Shown one piece after another: positions 15,201 through 22,361 of a stretch of 32,064 bases of DNA. The notes beneath the pieces were generated by a model. The model worked only from the letters and a program-made list of their open reading frames with translations. It was not told where the DNA came from and made no database searches. Position 1 is the first letter of the stretch; the number at the start of each line of letters is the position of its first letter. The translations under genes were made by a program, and so were the position numbers. This stretch comes from Oscillibacter sp. (lineage in GTDB: Bacteria; Bacillota; Clostridia; Oscillospirales; Oscillospiraceae): positions 1 to 32,064 of the forward strand of contig JAGBDS010000099.1 of assembly GCA_017937405.1 (NCBI GenBank). Direction: 5' to 3'.

Positions 15201-15591
15201 GCGGCAGAAGCAGCTGAAGCGCTCCGGGTTGCTGCTGGCGGAGCCTGCCGTGCTGGAGGCCATGGAGCACGATTCCCTGCGGGAGCCTCACTACCTGCCC
15301 CTGCGGGTGGGCCGGGACGGCAGCCTGTCCGGCAGCATAGCGTCGGCGGCCCAGTTGGGCAAGCTGGGGAAGTACGTGGAAAAGCTGCTGCATCAAATTG
15401 CAGCCGAAGTGCGGCAGGGGAACATCGACGCCGACCCCTGCTGTCACAGCGAGGACGACAGCTTCTGCAAATACTGCGACTGGGCAGACGCCTGCCACTT
15501 TCAGGACGGGCGGGACGGCGACCATTTACGCTATATCCTGCCGGTGAAGCTGCAGGAATTCTGGGGAATGCTGGACGGGGAGGAAAACTAA
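12280..15591 (+). CDS. addB: ATP-dependent helicase/deoxyribonuclease subunit B
   Basis: AddB is the partner of AddA in the double-strand-break resection complex of Bacillota, the functional counterpart of RecBCD. The 1103-residue product has an N-terminal Walker A motif (MGRAKTGKSD, residues 5-14). The C-terminal RecB-type nuclease contains GGKVDRVDGW and VVDYKSGKKAFDL. Four Cys for the 4Fe-4S cluster lie at about 747 and 1063, 1066, 1072; their spacing equals that in Bacillus AddB (C, then CxxCx5C). The start at 12280 follows AAGGAG; an upstream frame extension has no site. The stop is one base before the addA start, so translation is coupled. Confidence 0.95.
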   Translation: MLTILMGRAKTGKSDMVLRRISELGDSSQQILLVPEHASHQAEVDLCRACGPTASRHAEVLSFRRLSDRVLTITGGIAQVTLDAGGKLLTLQKALMEVMPSLTVYRRPSQKSAFLQQLLDLFDELRCYEVSPENLYTQAQEITGATHDKLCDLSLLYGAYEARLRRPGIDARDRMTKLCDSLEDSGYVAGKDIFIDGFTYFNAQERRALSILLRQARSVTVTLLGEPDSREEIFEASLKTLGQLRRVAEQERCPVEIEVLKRRDDTALGHVERYFFGDNLPFEGDSSAVRLREADNVFSEVEQTAADILRLVSAGKCRYRDITVAARNMGDYEGVIETVFERYGIPAYLSRRSDILEKPVLSLLTGVLAAIGNGYEYEDMFRWLKTGLAGLTAAECDELENYVLKWEVHGKMWLRDVDWTENPEGYGAPWNEERQARLERVNELRRRVRKPLLTLAEGLKSEETAGEKVDSLYSFMETLGLQDALKSQMKAQAEAGRLQDAEETAQLWEILCGVLDQFVEILGDEPMSLDEFTRLFRQVVTQYSVGTIPVSLDQVSVSEITRNDRHTDKYLFLLGANDHVLPAPGQSGGILNDDDRDELAQRGIELAPTGMDRMSIELQNLYAALAQPTDGLTLSYPVSDVSGAELRPAFVIDRLLNLFPAAKVEKESNDKVYRLTATIPALEAAGQRPQGALWRYFAENPQFSDRLTAMERAASIKRGSLSRSAVRALYGDRVSMSASRLERMRSCHFAYFMEYGLKAKPRTPAAFDAPQIGTFLHFLLENVTRDVLGMGGFASVDDEELHKLVRKYIDLYVEKELHNFQERNARFKYLFARLRNTAYAVIDQVAEELRHSDFIPLEFELSFGDNGTLPAVVVSEPDAELRVGGKVDRVDGWVKDGKLYLRVVDYKSGKKAFDLSAVKMGLDIQMLLYLFTLQKEGKAHFGHEIEPAGVLYLPARDEILSMERNIPPEKLASERQKQLKRSGLLLAEPAVLEAMEHDSLREPHYLPLRVGRDGSLSGSIASAAQLGKLGKYVEKLLHQIAAEVRQGNIDADPCCHSEDDSFCKYCDWADACHFQDGRDGDHLRYILPVKLQEFWGMLDGEEN

Positions 15592-15592
15592 A

Positions 15593-18500
15593 ATGGCAAA
15601 ATTGACATTGACTCCCCAGCAGCGCTCTGTGGTGGAGAACCGGGGCGGCAGCCTGCTGGTGTCCGCCGCCGCCGGCTCCGGCAAGACGAAGGTGCTGGTG
15701 GAGCGGCTGTTCCGCTATGTGACGGAAGAACACTGCAATGTAGATGATTTCCTTATCATTACCTATACGAAAGCCGCTGCCGCGGAGCTGCGGAGCAAGA
15801 TCGCCTCGGAGCTTTCCAAGCGTCTGGCGGGGACACCCAACGACACCCACCTGAAACGGCAGCTTCTGCGGGTGTATCAGGCGGACATCAAGACCGTGGA
15901 CGCTTTCTGTACGACGCTGCTGCGGGAAAACACCCATCTTTTAGCTCAGGAGGGAGACCGCCATGCCCTGACGCCGGATTTCCGGGTGCTGGATGACAGC
16001 GAGGCAAAGTTGGTGCGGCAGCGGGTGCTGTTCCAGACGCTGGAGGGGTTTTACGACACCCTGGATGCGGGCAAGGAGCAGCTGGCGGACACCCTGGGCG
16101 CGGGCCGGGATGACCGGGCGCTGGAGGAATTGGTGCTGGAGCTGTACGACAAGCTGCAAAGCCATGCCTATCCCGCCAAATGGCTGTCGGAAAACCGGAA
16201 AACCTGGGAGGAACTGGACGGGGAGTTTGATGGCACGCCCTATGCCCGGGAGCTGCTGGGCATGGTGCGGCGGCAGGCGGCCCACTGGGCGGCTCTGCTG
16301 CGGCAGGGCGCCGGACGGACAGACGGCGACGCGGCGCTGTCCGCCGGATACGGCAGTAAATTTCTGGTGGCCGCCCAGGGTTTCCTGGAGTTGAGCGAAA
16401 GCGCCGACTGGGAGATGGCCCGGCAGCGGGAAACGATGATCGAATTTCCCAAGCTGACCACGCCAAAGGGGCGAAAGGACGACCCGGCAGTAACGGCACT
16501 GAAGCAGATCTGGGACGGCGCCAAGGCGGCCCTGAAAAAGCTGGACGGCCTGCTGGACGTCAGCGGGGAGGAGGCCATGGAGGATCTGCGGGCGGTGGCC
16601 CCGGCCATGGTGGCCCTGCTGGACCTGACGGCGGACTTTGGCGAGGCTTACCGGGCGGAAAAACTGCGGCTGAACGCCGCCGATTTCTCCGACCAGGAGC
16701 ACCTGGCCCTGCGGCTGCTGGTGGCAGAAGACGGTTCCCCTACGGAGCTGGGTACTCAGGTAGCGGCCCGGTATCAGGAAATTCTGGTGGACGAGTATCA
16801 GGACACCAACGAGGTGCAGAACGCTATCTTCCGGGCGGTGAGCAAGCAGGGGCAGAACATCTTTACTGTGGGCGACGTGAAGCAGAGCATCTACCGCTTC
16901 CGTCTGGCGGACCCCACGATTTTCCTGGGAAAATACAACCGGTTTAAGTCCTGGGAGGACGCGGAGGACGGCGAGGAGCGAAAAATTCTGCTCTCCAAAA
17001 ACTTCCGCTCCCGGAAAGAGATTCTTGACGCCACCAACTTTGTTTTTGAGAATATCCTGTCTGTTGAGATGGGAGAGATGGCCTACGGAGATGACGAGGC
17101 CCTCCATTTCGGCGCGGAGTATTACCCGGAGCGCCATGACTGTGACACGGAATTCCACCTGATCTCCGCCCAACGGAAGTCAGCGGACAACGACCACCCG
17201 GTGAAAAAGCTGACGGCGGAGGCCCGGTTTGTGGCCCAGCGTATCCGGCAGCTTTTGGACGAGGGCTATCCTGTTACCGACAGCGACGGCTCTCTACGCC
17301 CCTGCCGGCCGGAGGATATTGTCATTCTGATGCGGTCTCCCGGCAGCCGGACGGCGGCCTTTTCCGAGGCCCTGGCGGAACGGGACATCCCCTGCTCTTT
17401 TGAGGAGAGCGGAGACTTCTTCCGCACCATGGAGATCTCCGTCATGCTGGCATTGCTGGAGCTGGTGGACAATCCCCGGCAGGATGTGCCGCTGATCTCT
17501 GTGCTGCGGTCCCCGGTGTTTGGCTTTACGCCAGACAGGCTGGCGGAAATGCGGGGAAAGACCCCGGCTGGTGATTTTTACGACGCGGTGGAGGCCGACG
17601 GCGGGGAGGACTGCCTCCACTTCTTGGAGACGCTGGAGGAATTGCGTCTGGCGGCCAGGGACATGAGCGTGCACCGCCTGGTGTGGCATATCTACAACAA
17701 GCTGAATATCCTGGGCATTTTCGGCGCTATGGACAGCGGCGGGGAACGGAAGGAGAATCTCATCACCCTCAGCAGTTACGCCGAGAAATTTGAGAGCAAC
17801 GGCTACAAAGGCCTGTTCGCCTTTGTTACCCAACTCCGGCGGCTGCTGGACGCGGGGCAGGAGCCTGCCATCAAGGGCGGCGCTGCGGTGAACGGTGTGC
17901 GGCTCATGAGCATCCACAAGTCCAAGGGCCTGGAATTTCCCATCGTCATCCTGGCGGACCTGGATCACGCCTTCTCCCGGCAGGACTTCGACACGGCGGT
18001 GCTGGTGCATCCCAACATGGGTCTGGGGCCCCGGCGGGTAGATTTGAAGCGGAAGATCAAATATCCCACCCTGGCCCGGCTGGCGATCGAAGAAAAGCTC
18101 CGCCGGGAGAATCTGGCGGAGGAGCAGCGCATTCTGTATGTGGCCATGACACGGCCCAAGGAGAAGCTGATTCTGGTGGATACCATGTACAGTACGGCGG
18201 GACGGCTGCAAAAGTTGGCTGCGATGGCTTCCTGCCCGGTGCTGCCGGAGACGGTGGCGGAGTGCAAGACCTTCGGCGACTGGCTGTTGCTGCCTCTGCT
18301 GTGCCGCAGCGAGGCGGCGCCCCTGTGGGCTTATGGCGAAGCGGAAGTGGAGCGGCTGTATGGGGGGGATACCAGCCCTTGGAAAGTATTTCTCCATGAC
18401 AGCAAGGATTACCGGGAGCGGCCCGGCAGAACTGCTTTGATGGCGGAGACGGCGGGGGAGGAGCAGCCTTTCGACCCGGCGCTGCTGGAATTTCAATATC

Positions 18501-19153
18501 CCTACCGTCTGGAAACGGGCCTGCCCGCCAAGGTAACGGCTACCCAGCTCAAGGGCCGGGCGCTGGATGAGGAGATCGCGGAACATGCGGCCCATACGCC
18601 GTATATCCGGACTCTGTCCCAGCCGAAATTCCGGCAGGAGCGCCACGGCCTGACCCCGGCGGAGCGGGGCACCGCCACCCACCTGGTGCTGCAATACCTG
18701 GACTTTTCTGATCGGGATGTGGCGGGCCAGGTGGAGCGGTTGCGCCTTGCCGACAAGCTGACGGGGGAGCAGGCCGGGACTGTGGACGTTCGGGCACTGG
18801 AGCGTTTTTTGGCATCGCCGTTGGCGGAGGAAATTCGCCGGGGTAAAAACGTCCGCAGGGAGTACCGATTTACCCTGCTGATGGACGCCCGGGACTACGA
18901 CCGGGAAGCCAGTGGGGGAGATGCAATGTTGCTTCAGGGTGTGGTGGACTGCTGCTTTGAGACGGAAGCAGGCATCACCGTGGTGGATTTCAAGACGGAC
19001 CATGTCCGCACGACGGAAGAAGTAGCGGAACGGGCTGCTCATTACCGTTCCCAGTTGGAGGCGTACAGTTTGGCATTGGAACGGGTATTGGAGAAAAAAG
19101 TAACTCGGCGGACGCTGTACTTTCTCAATGCCGGTGAAACAGTGGATATGTGA
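15593..19153 (+). CDS. addA: ATP-dependent helicase/nuclease subunit A
   Basis: AddA supplies the superfamily 1A (UvrD-like) 3'-5' helicase motor and one of the two nuclease sites of AddAB. The 1186-residue product begins with the Q motif LTPQQRSVV and Walker A AAAGSGKT (25-32). Motif II is ILVDEYQDTNEVQ (D400, E401), with further helicase motifs QSIYRFRLADP, LMSIHKSKGLEFP and RILYVAMTRPKEKL. The C-terminal nuclease shows HLVLQYLDF, the segment GVVDCCFE and DFKTDHV with D1132 and K1134. All key residues are present. The gene starts one base after the addB stop with GGGGAGG inside addB. A terminator follows at 19217. Confidence 0.95.
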   Translation: MAKLTLTPQQRSVVENRGGSLLVSAAAGSGKTKVLVERLFRYVTEEHCNVDDFLIITYTKAAAAELRSKIASELSKRLAGTPNDTHLKRQLLRVYQADIKTVDAFCTTLLRENTHLLAQEGDRHALTPDFRVLDDSEAKLVRQRVLFQTLEGFYDTLDAGKEQLADTLGAGRDDRALEELVLELYDKLQSHAYPAKWLSENRKTWEELDGEFDGTPYARELLGMVRRQAAHWAALLRQGAGRTDGDAALSAGYGSKFLVAAQGFLELSESADWEMARQRETMIEFPKLTTPKGRKDDPAVTALKQIWDGAKAALKKLDGLLDVSGEEAMEDLRAVAPAMVALLDLTADFGEAYRAEKLRLNAADFSDQEHLALRLLVAEDGSPTELGTQVAARYQEILVDEYQDTNEVQNAIFRAVSKQGQNIFTVGDVKQSIYRFRLADPTIFLGKYNRFKSWEDAEDGEERKILLSKNFRSRKEILDATNFVFENILSVEMGEMAYGDDEALHFGAEYYPERHDCDTEFHLISAQRKSADNDHPVKKLTAEARFVAQRIRQLLDEGYPVTDSDGSLRPCRPEDIVILMRSPGSRTAAFSEALAERDIPCSFEESGDFFRTMEISVMLALLELVDNPRQDVPLISVLRSPVFGFTPDRLAEMRGKTPAGDFYDAVEADGGEDCLHFLETLEELRLAARDMSVHRLVWHIYNKLNILGIFGAMDSGGERKENLITLSSYAEKFESNGYKGLFAFVTQLRRLLDAGQEPAIKGGAAVNGVRLMSIHKSKGLEFPIVILADLDHAFSRQDFDTAVLVHPNMGLGPRRVDLKRKIKYPTLARLAIEEKLRRENLAEEQRILYVAMTRPKEKLILVDTMYSTAGRLQKLAAMASCPVLPETVAECKTFGDWLLLPLLCRSEAAPLWAYGEAEVERLYGGDTSPWKVFLHDSKDYRERPGRTALMAETAGEEQPFDPALLEFQYPYRLETGLPAKVTATQLKGRALDEEIAEHAAHTPYIRTLSQPKFRQERHGLTPAERGTATHLVLQYLDFSDRDVAGQVERLRLADKLTGEQAGTVDVRALERFLASPLAEEIRRGKNVRREYRFTLLMDARDYDREASGGDAMLLQGVVDCCFETEAGITVVDFKTDHVRTTEEVAERAAHYRSQLEAYSLALERVLEKKVTRRTLYFLNAGETVDM

Positions 19154-19216
19154 GAAGAATGTGTATCCGGGTGTTTTGCACCTGAGAAGCGAACATCTGC
19201 AGATCAATATTGTGCG

Positions 19217-19257
19217 AAAAAATCTCTCCGGTCCCTTGTGAACTGGAGAGATTTTTG
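19217..19257 (+). terminator. Rho-independent terminator after addA
   Basis: AAAATCTCTCC pairs with GGAGAGATTTT, the stem extending by flanking A/T pairs, with a T-run forming the 3' arm end. The lepB promoter is built into its 3' half. Confidence 0.85.
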
Positions 19258-19264
19258 TTATACT
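19236..19264 (+). promoter_or_regulatory. Sigma-A-type promoter for the lepB operon
   Basis: TTGTGA (19236-19241) and TATACT (19259-19264) are 17 bases apart and overlap the loop and 3' arm of the addA terminator. CTAAC-AC-GTTAG, a short dyad, covers the likely start site. Confidence 0.7.
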
Positions 19265-19416
19265 AACACGTTAGATTCCCTAATTATGCGTTTAGGGGAG
19301 GCGTCCTCTGGTGAAGAGTGGGCGTCAACAAGCAGGCGGATATGAATATCGACTCTGATGCGGCCCCGACCTGGGAGTCACGTTGGGATTATGAATGGAT
19401 CTGAGGAGACAGAGAT
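19265..19416 (+). other. 150-base leader of lepB with two tiny upstream reading frames
   Basis: The leader between promoter and lepB is long for a housekeeping gene. It contains a 19-codon frame from ATG 19286 (MRLGEASSGEEWASTSRRI) and, overlapping its stop, a frame that can start at GTG 19318 or ATG 19342 and ends at 19404 inside the lepB ribosome binding region (MNIDSDAAPTWESRWDYEWI, with three Trp). Neither has a good ribosome binding site. Several short pairings are possible (AGAGT/ACTCT, CCCGAC/GTTGGG). I recognise no known riboswitch in it. Confidence 0.35.
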
Positions 19417-20013
19417 ATGCAGGAGAAGAAACCGGAAGCAAAAGAAGAGCAGAAGATCCCTGGGCGGGAAATGTATGAGTGGGTACAGGCGCTGGTCTGC
19501 TCTGTGCTGGCTGTGGTGGTGCTGTTTACCTTCGTTATCCGGATGATTGGCGTAGACGGTCATTCCATGGTGCCGACGCTCCAGGACAGAGACCGTTTGC
19601 TGGTGTTGAACTCCATGATTTATGACGATTACAAGTACGGCGATATCGTGGTACTGCGGAAATCTTCCTTTTTGACGGAGCCCATCGTGAAGCGGGTCAT
19701 CGCTACAGAGGGCCAGACGGTGGACATCGACTTTTCCACCGGCAGCGTCTATGTGGACGGTATGCTGCTGAAAGAGGACTACATTAATGAGCTGACCTTT
19801 ACCGAGGAGGGCACGGCGTTTCCTCTGACAGTGCCGGAGGGCAGCATCTTCGTCATGGGTGACAACCGCAACCACAGCAACGACAGCCGGGATTCCCGGC
19901 TGGGTACGGTGGATGCCCGCTATGTCATTGGCAAGGCGGTGTTTCTGGCCTTTCCGGGGCCGGACATCGTGACCGAAAAATGTGATTATAGCCGAATTGG
20001 AGTGATCGAATGA
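19417..20013 (+). CDS. lepB: Type I signal peptidase
   Basis: The membrane enzyme that removes signal peptides from exported proteins. The 198 residues show a cytoplasmic N-terminus rich in Lys/Glu, one membrane helix (about 24-43), and the serine-lysine catalytic domain. Ser50 lies in GHSMVPTL, Lys92 in VKRVIATEGQ, and box E reads GDNRNHSNDSRD (148-159). This is the short, single-helix Gram-positive form. GAGGAG lies 8 bases before the ATG. Its stop overlaps the rbgA start by 4 bases (ATGA). Confidence 0.95.
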   Translation: MQEKKPEAKEEQKIPGREMYEWVQALVCSVLAVVVLFTFVIRMIGVDGHSMVPTLQDRDRLLVLNSMIYDDYKYGDIVVLRKSSFLTEPIVKRVIATEGQTVDIDFSTGSVYVDGMLLKEDYINELTFTEEGTAFPLTVPEGSIFVMGDNRNHSNDSRDSRLGTVDARYVIGKAVFLAFPGPDIVTEKCDYSRIGVIE

Positions 20014-20882
20014 ATATCCAGTGGTATCCCGGCCACATGACAAAGACCCGGCGGATGATCGCCGAGCAGATCAAGAACGTGGACGCCGTGTGTGAAATTC
20101 TGGACGCCCGCATCCCCATTTCCAGCCGGAACCCGGACGTGGATGAGCTGACGGCGGGAAAGCCCCGGCTGGTGGTGCTGAACCGGGTGGACCAGGCGGA
20201 CCCGGAGGCCACGAAGCAGTGGTCGGTGTATTTCCGAGCAAAGGGCTATGCCGTTCTGGAATCCGACGCCAAGGGCGGTCAGGGGACGGCGAAGTTTGCC
20301 GGAGCCGTCCGGGAGCTGCTGGCGGACAAGCTGCGTGCCTACGCTGAAAAAGGCATGGCAGGCCGGGTGGTCCGGGTGATGATTTTGGGTATTCCCAACG
20401 TGGGCAAGTCTACCTTTATCAATAAGGTGGCGGGCCGCAAGACCGCCAAGACTGAGGACCGGCCCGGCGTCACCCGCTCCAAGCAGTGGGTGCCTATCGA
20501 CAAGGGGCTGGAGCTGCTGGACACGCCGGGTATTCTATGGCCGAAATTCGAGGACCAGAGCGTGGGACTGAATCTGGCCTACACCGGAGCGGTGAAGGAC
20601 GACATTCTGGACACCGAGACCCTGGGCTGCCACCTGATGGCCTATCTGGGGGACAAATACCCAGAGGCCCTGAAAACGGGTTACAAGCTGCCCGCTCTGC
20701 CGGAGAGGGAGGAAGAGGAGAACGATGTCGCCTACGGCTACCGCCTGCTGGCAGCGGCGGGCCGGAAGCGGGGCTTCCTGATCTCCGGCGGTGACGTGGA
20801 CACGGAGCGTATGGCGAAGATTTTGCTGGACGAGTTCCGGGCCGGCAAGCTGGGACGCTTTACGCTGGAGCTGCCGGAGTGA
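20010..20882 (+). CDS. rbgA: Ribosome biogenesis GTPase RbgA (YlqF)
   Basis: A GTPase needed for a late step of 50S subunit assembly (incorporation of L16 and others in Bacillus). The 290 residues have the circularly permuted G-motif order: G4 NRVD (58-61), then G1 GIPNVGKS (127-134), then G3 DTPG (171-174). G4 has Arg in place of the common Lys. The N-terminus MNIQWYPGHMTKTRR is typical of the family, and the C-terminal helical domain is complete. It overlaps lepB upstream by 4 bases and the next gene by 4 bases (GTGA). Confidence 0.94.
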   Translation: MNIQWYPGHMTKTRRMIAEQIKNVDAVCEILDARIPISSRNPDVDELTAGKPRLVVLNRVDQADPEATKQWSVYFRAKGYAVLESDAKGGQGTAKFAGAVRELLADKLRAYAEKGMAGRVVRVMILGIPNVGKSTFINKVAGRKTAKTEDRPGVTRSKQWVPIDKGLELLDTPGILWPKFEDQSVGLNLAYTGAVKDDILDTETLGCHLMAYLGDKYPEALKTGYKLPALPEREEEENDVAYGYRLLAAAGRKRGFLISGGDVDTERMAKILLDEFRAGKLGRFTLELPE

Positions 20883-21370
20883 CGAAAGAACAGCGGCAGG
20901 ACCGAATGTTGGGAAGATGTATCCTGACTGGTGTTCTCTGGTTGGGACTGCATCTTTATGTGGCGTGTCGAAATATTGGAGACAGCCTGTATGTGACCTT
21001 TAACGGCTGGACGTTCTTTTGGATTGCAGTGTATACGCTCACGCTGCTTGCTCTGGATGTGCTGGTGTATTTTCTGAATAGCCCCAATGCGGCAAAGAGC
21101 TGGGCGAGGTACTGGACATTTTGCATGGTGATTTGCGCACTGACGCTTCTGTGCTCATATTTTAAGGTGCGGATTGGACTGTGGGCAGTGTTCCCGATGG
21201 CAGCCACACCACTGGTACACTGGATTCCACTGTGGGATGTGATGTTTTCGCGGAACAGCATTTTGGGCATCGGATGCACACTATTACTGTGCGCTGCGCA
21301 TTTGATCTACTTCCTCTGGCTGATGCGCCGGGGGAATAAGGAGGAAATCCATGGACCTGTGGACCTATGA
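20879..21370 (+). CDS. Hypothetical integral membrane protein
   Basis: A 163-residue protein I do not recognise. Four or five hydrophobic helices are visible (about 12-30, 44-66, 76-95, a weaker one 98-118, and 127-149), with a basic N-terminus and a short polar C-terminus RRGNKEEIHG. It contains several Cys within helices. The start is a GTG that overlaps the rbgA stop (GTGA), and the end overlaps rnhB by 20 bases, so the gene is translationally embedded in the operon. Its AT content is slightly higher than that of the neighbours. Function unknown. Confidence 0.75.
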   Translation: MTKEQRQDRMLGRCILTGVLWLGLHLYVACRNIGDSLYVTFNGWTFFWIAVYTLTLLALDVLVYFLNSPNAAKSWARYWTFCMVICALTLLCSYFKVRIGLWAVFPMAATPLVHWIPLWDVMFSRNSILGIGCTLLLCAAHLIYFLWLMRRGNKEEIHGPVDL

Positions 21371-21974
21371 GCAGGAACAATGGAATCAGGGCTTTGACGC
21401 CATTTGCGGCGTGGACGAGGCTGGCGCGGGCCCCCTGGCGGGGCCGGTGTATGCCGCCGCTGTCATCCTGCCCCGGGAGCTGGACATCCCCGGTCTGAAC
21501 GACTCCAAGAAGCTGACGGAGAAGAAGCGGGAAGCCTTGTTTGACGTTATCACCGCTCAGGCGGTATCGTATATCATTCAGCGCGTAGAGGCGGCGGAGA
21601 TCGACGAGATCGACATTCTGAACGCCCGGATGAAGGCTATGCAGCTTGCCATCGACGGGTTGAACGTCCGGCCGGATATGGCCCTCATCGACGGCAACCG
21701 GGACCACGGCAGTCGCTTCGCCGTCACCGCACCCCACATCACCATTGTGGGAGGCGACGGGAAAAGCGCCTCCATCGCGGCGGCGTCCATTCTGGCGAAG
21801 GTCAGCAGGGACCGCTATATGTCCACGGAGCTGGACGCCCAGTACCCCCAGTACCAGTTTGCCAGGCACAAGGGATACGGTACCAAATTGCATTATCAGA
21901 TGTTAGACCAATACGGCCCCTGTCCGGCCCACCGGGTCACCTTTTTGAAAAAGTGGGAGGCGCGGAAGCCATGA
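21351..21974 (+). CDS. rnhB: Ribonuclease HII
   Basis: RNase HII removes ribonucleotides misincorporated in DNA and RNA primers. The 207 residues include the N-terminal catalytic pair D22-E23 in CGVDEAGAGPLAGPVYAAAV, D114 in ALIDGN and a probable fourth acid D136 in GGDGKSASIAAASILAKV. The family motif Gly-Arg-Gly after the catalytic pair, which recognises the RNA-DNA junction, reads Gly-Ala-Gly (25-27). Otherwise length and motifs are normal. AAGGAGG lies 6 bases before the ATG inside the preceding gene; the end overlaps yraN by 4 bases. Confidence 0.94.
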   Translation: MDLWTYEQEQWNQGFDAICGVDEAGAGPLAGPVYAAAVILPRELDIPGLNDSKKLTEKKREALFDVITAQAVSYIIQRVEAAEIDEIDILNARMKAMQLAIDGLNVRPDMALIDGNRDHGSRFAVTAPHITIVGGDGKSASIAAASILAKVSRDRYMSTELDAQYPQYQFARHKGYGTKLHYQMLDQYGPCPAHRVTFLKKWEARKP

Positions 21975-22330
21975 GCGGACGGAAATCTGCCGGAGACCGG
22001 GGTGAAGCGGAGGTGGCCCGCTATCTGCGAAAGAAGGGATACATCCTCCTTGCCAGCCAGTGGCGCTGCCGGTTCGGAGAGCTGGACTTAGTGGCAAGGG
22101 ACAAACGCGGCACCGTCTGTTTTGTGGAGGTCAAGCTGCGGAGCGCCGGGGCCATCGCCCTGCCCCGGGAGTTCGTGGACGCCCGGAAGCAGGAACGGCT
22201 GCGGACTGCCGCCGCGGCTTATCTCAGTACACATGATATGGACGCCCCCGCCCGGTTCGACGTGGCGGAGGTCTACGCGGAAAACGATGGCGCCCTCCGG
22301 GTGGAATACCTGGAGAACGCCTTTGAATAG
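21971..22330 (+). CDS. YraN family endonuclease-like protein (UPF0102)
   Basis: A 119-residue protein of the PD-(D/E)xK nuclease-like UPF0102/YraN family, function not established; it is often next to rnhB, as here. The signature is complete: GDRGEAEVARYLRKKGY, CRFGELDLVARD and VCFVEVKLR, giving the acidic residues and Lys of a possible active site. The ATG overlaps the rnhB stop by 4 bases (ATGA); GGGAGG lies 10 bases upstream. thrC follows 31 bases downstream. Confidence 0.9.
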   Translation: MSGRKSAGDRGEAEVARYLRKKGYILLASQWRCRFGELDLVARDKRGTVCFVEVKLRSAGAIALPREFVDARKQERLRTAAAAYLSTHDMDAPARFDVAEVYAENDGALRVEYLENAFE

Positions 22331-22361
22331 AGAATCTTCCCTTGAAAGTGAGGAAATAACA

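Noticed and set aside
19265-19416. A known riboswitch (c-di-GMP, fluoride or T-box) in the lepB leader
   Set aside because: I could not match the conserved core of any of these classes by eye.
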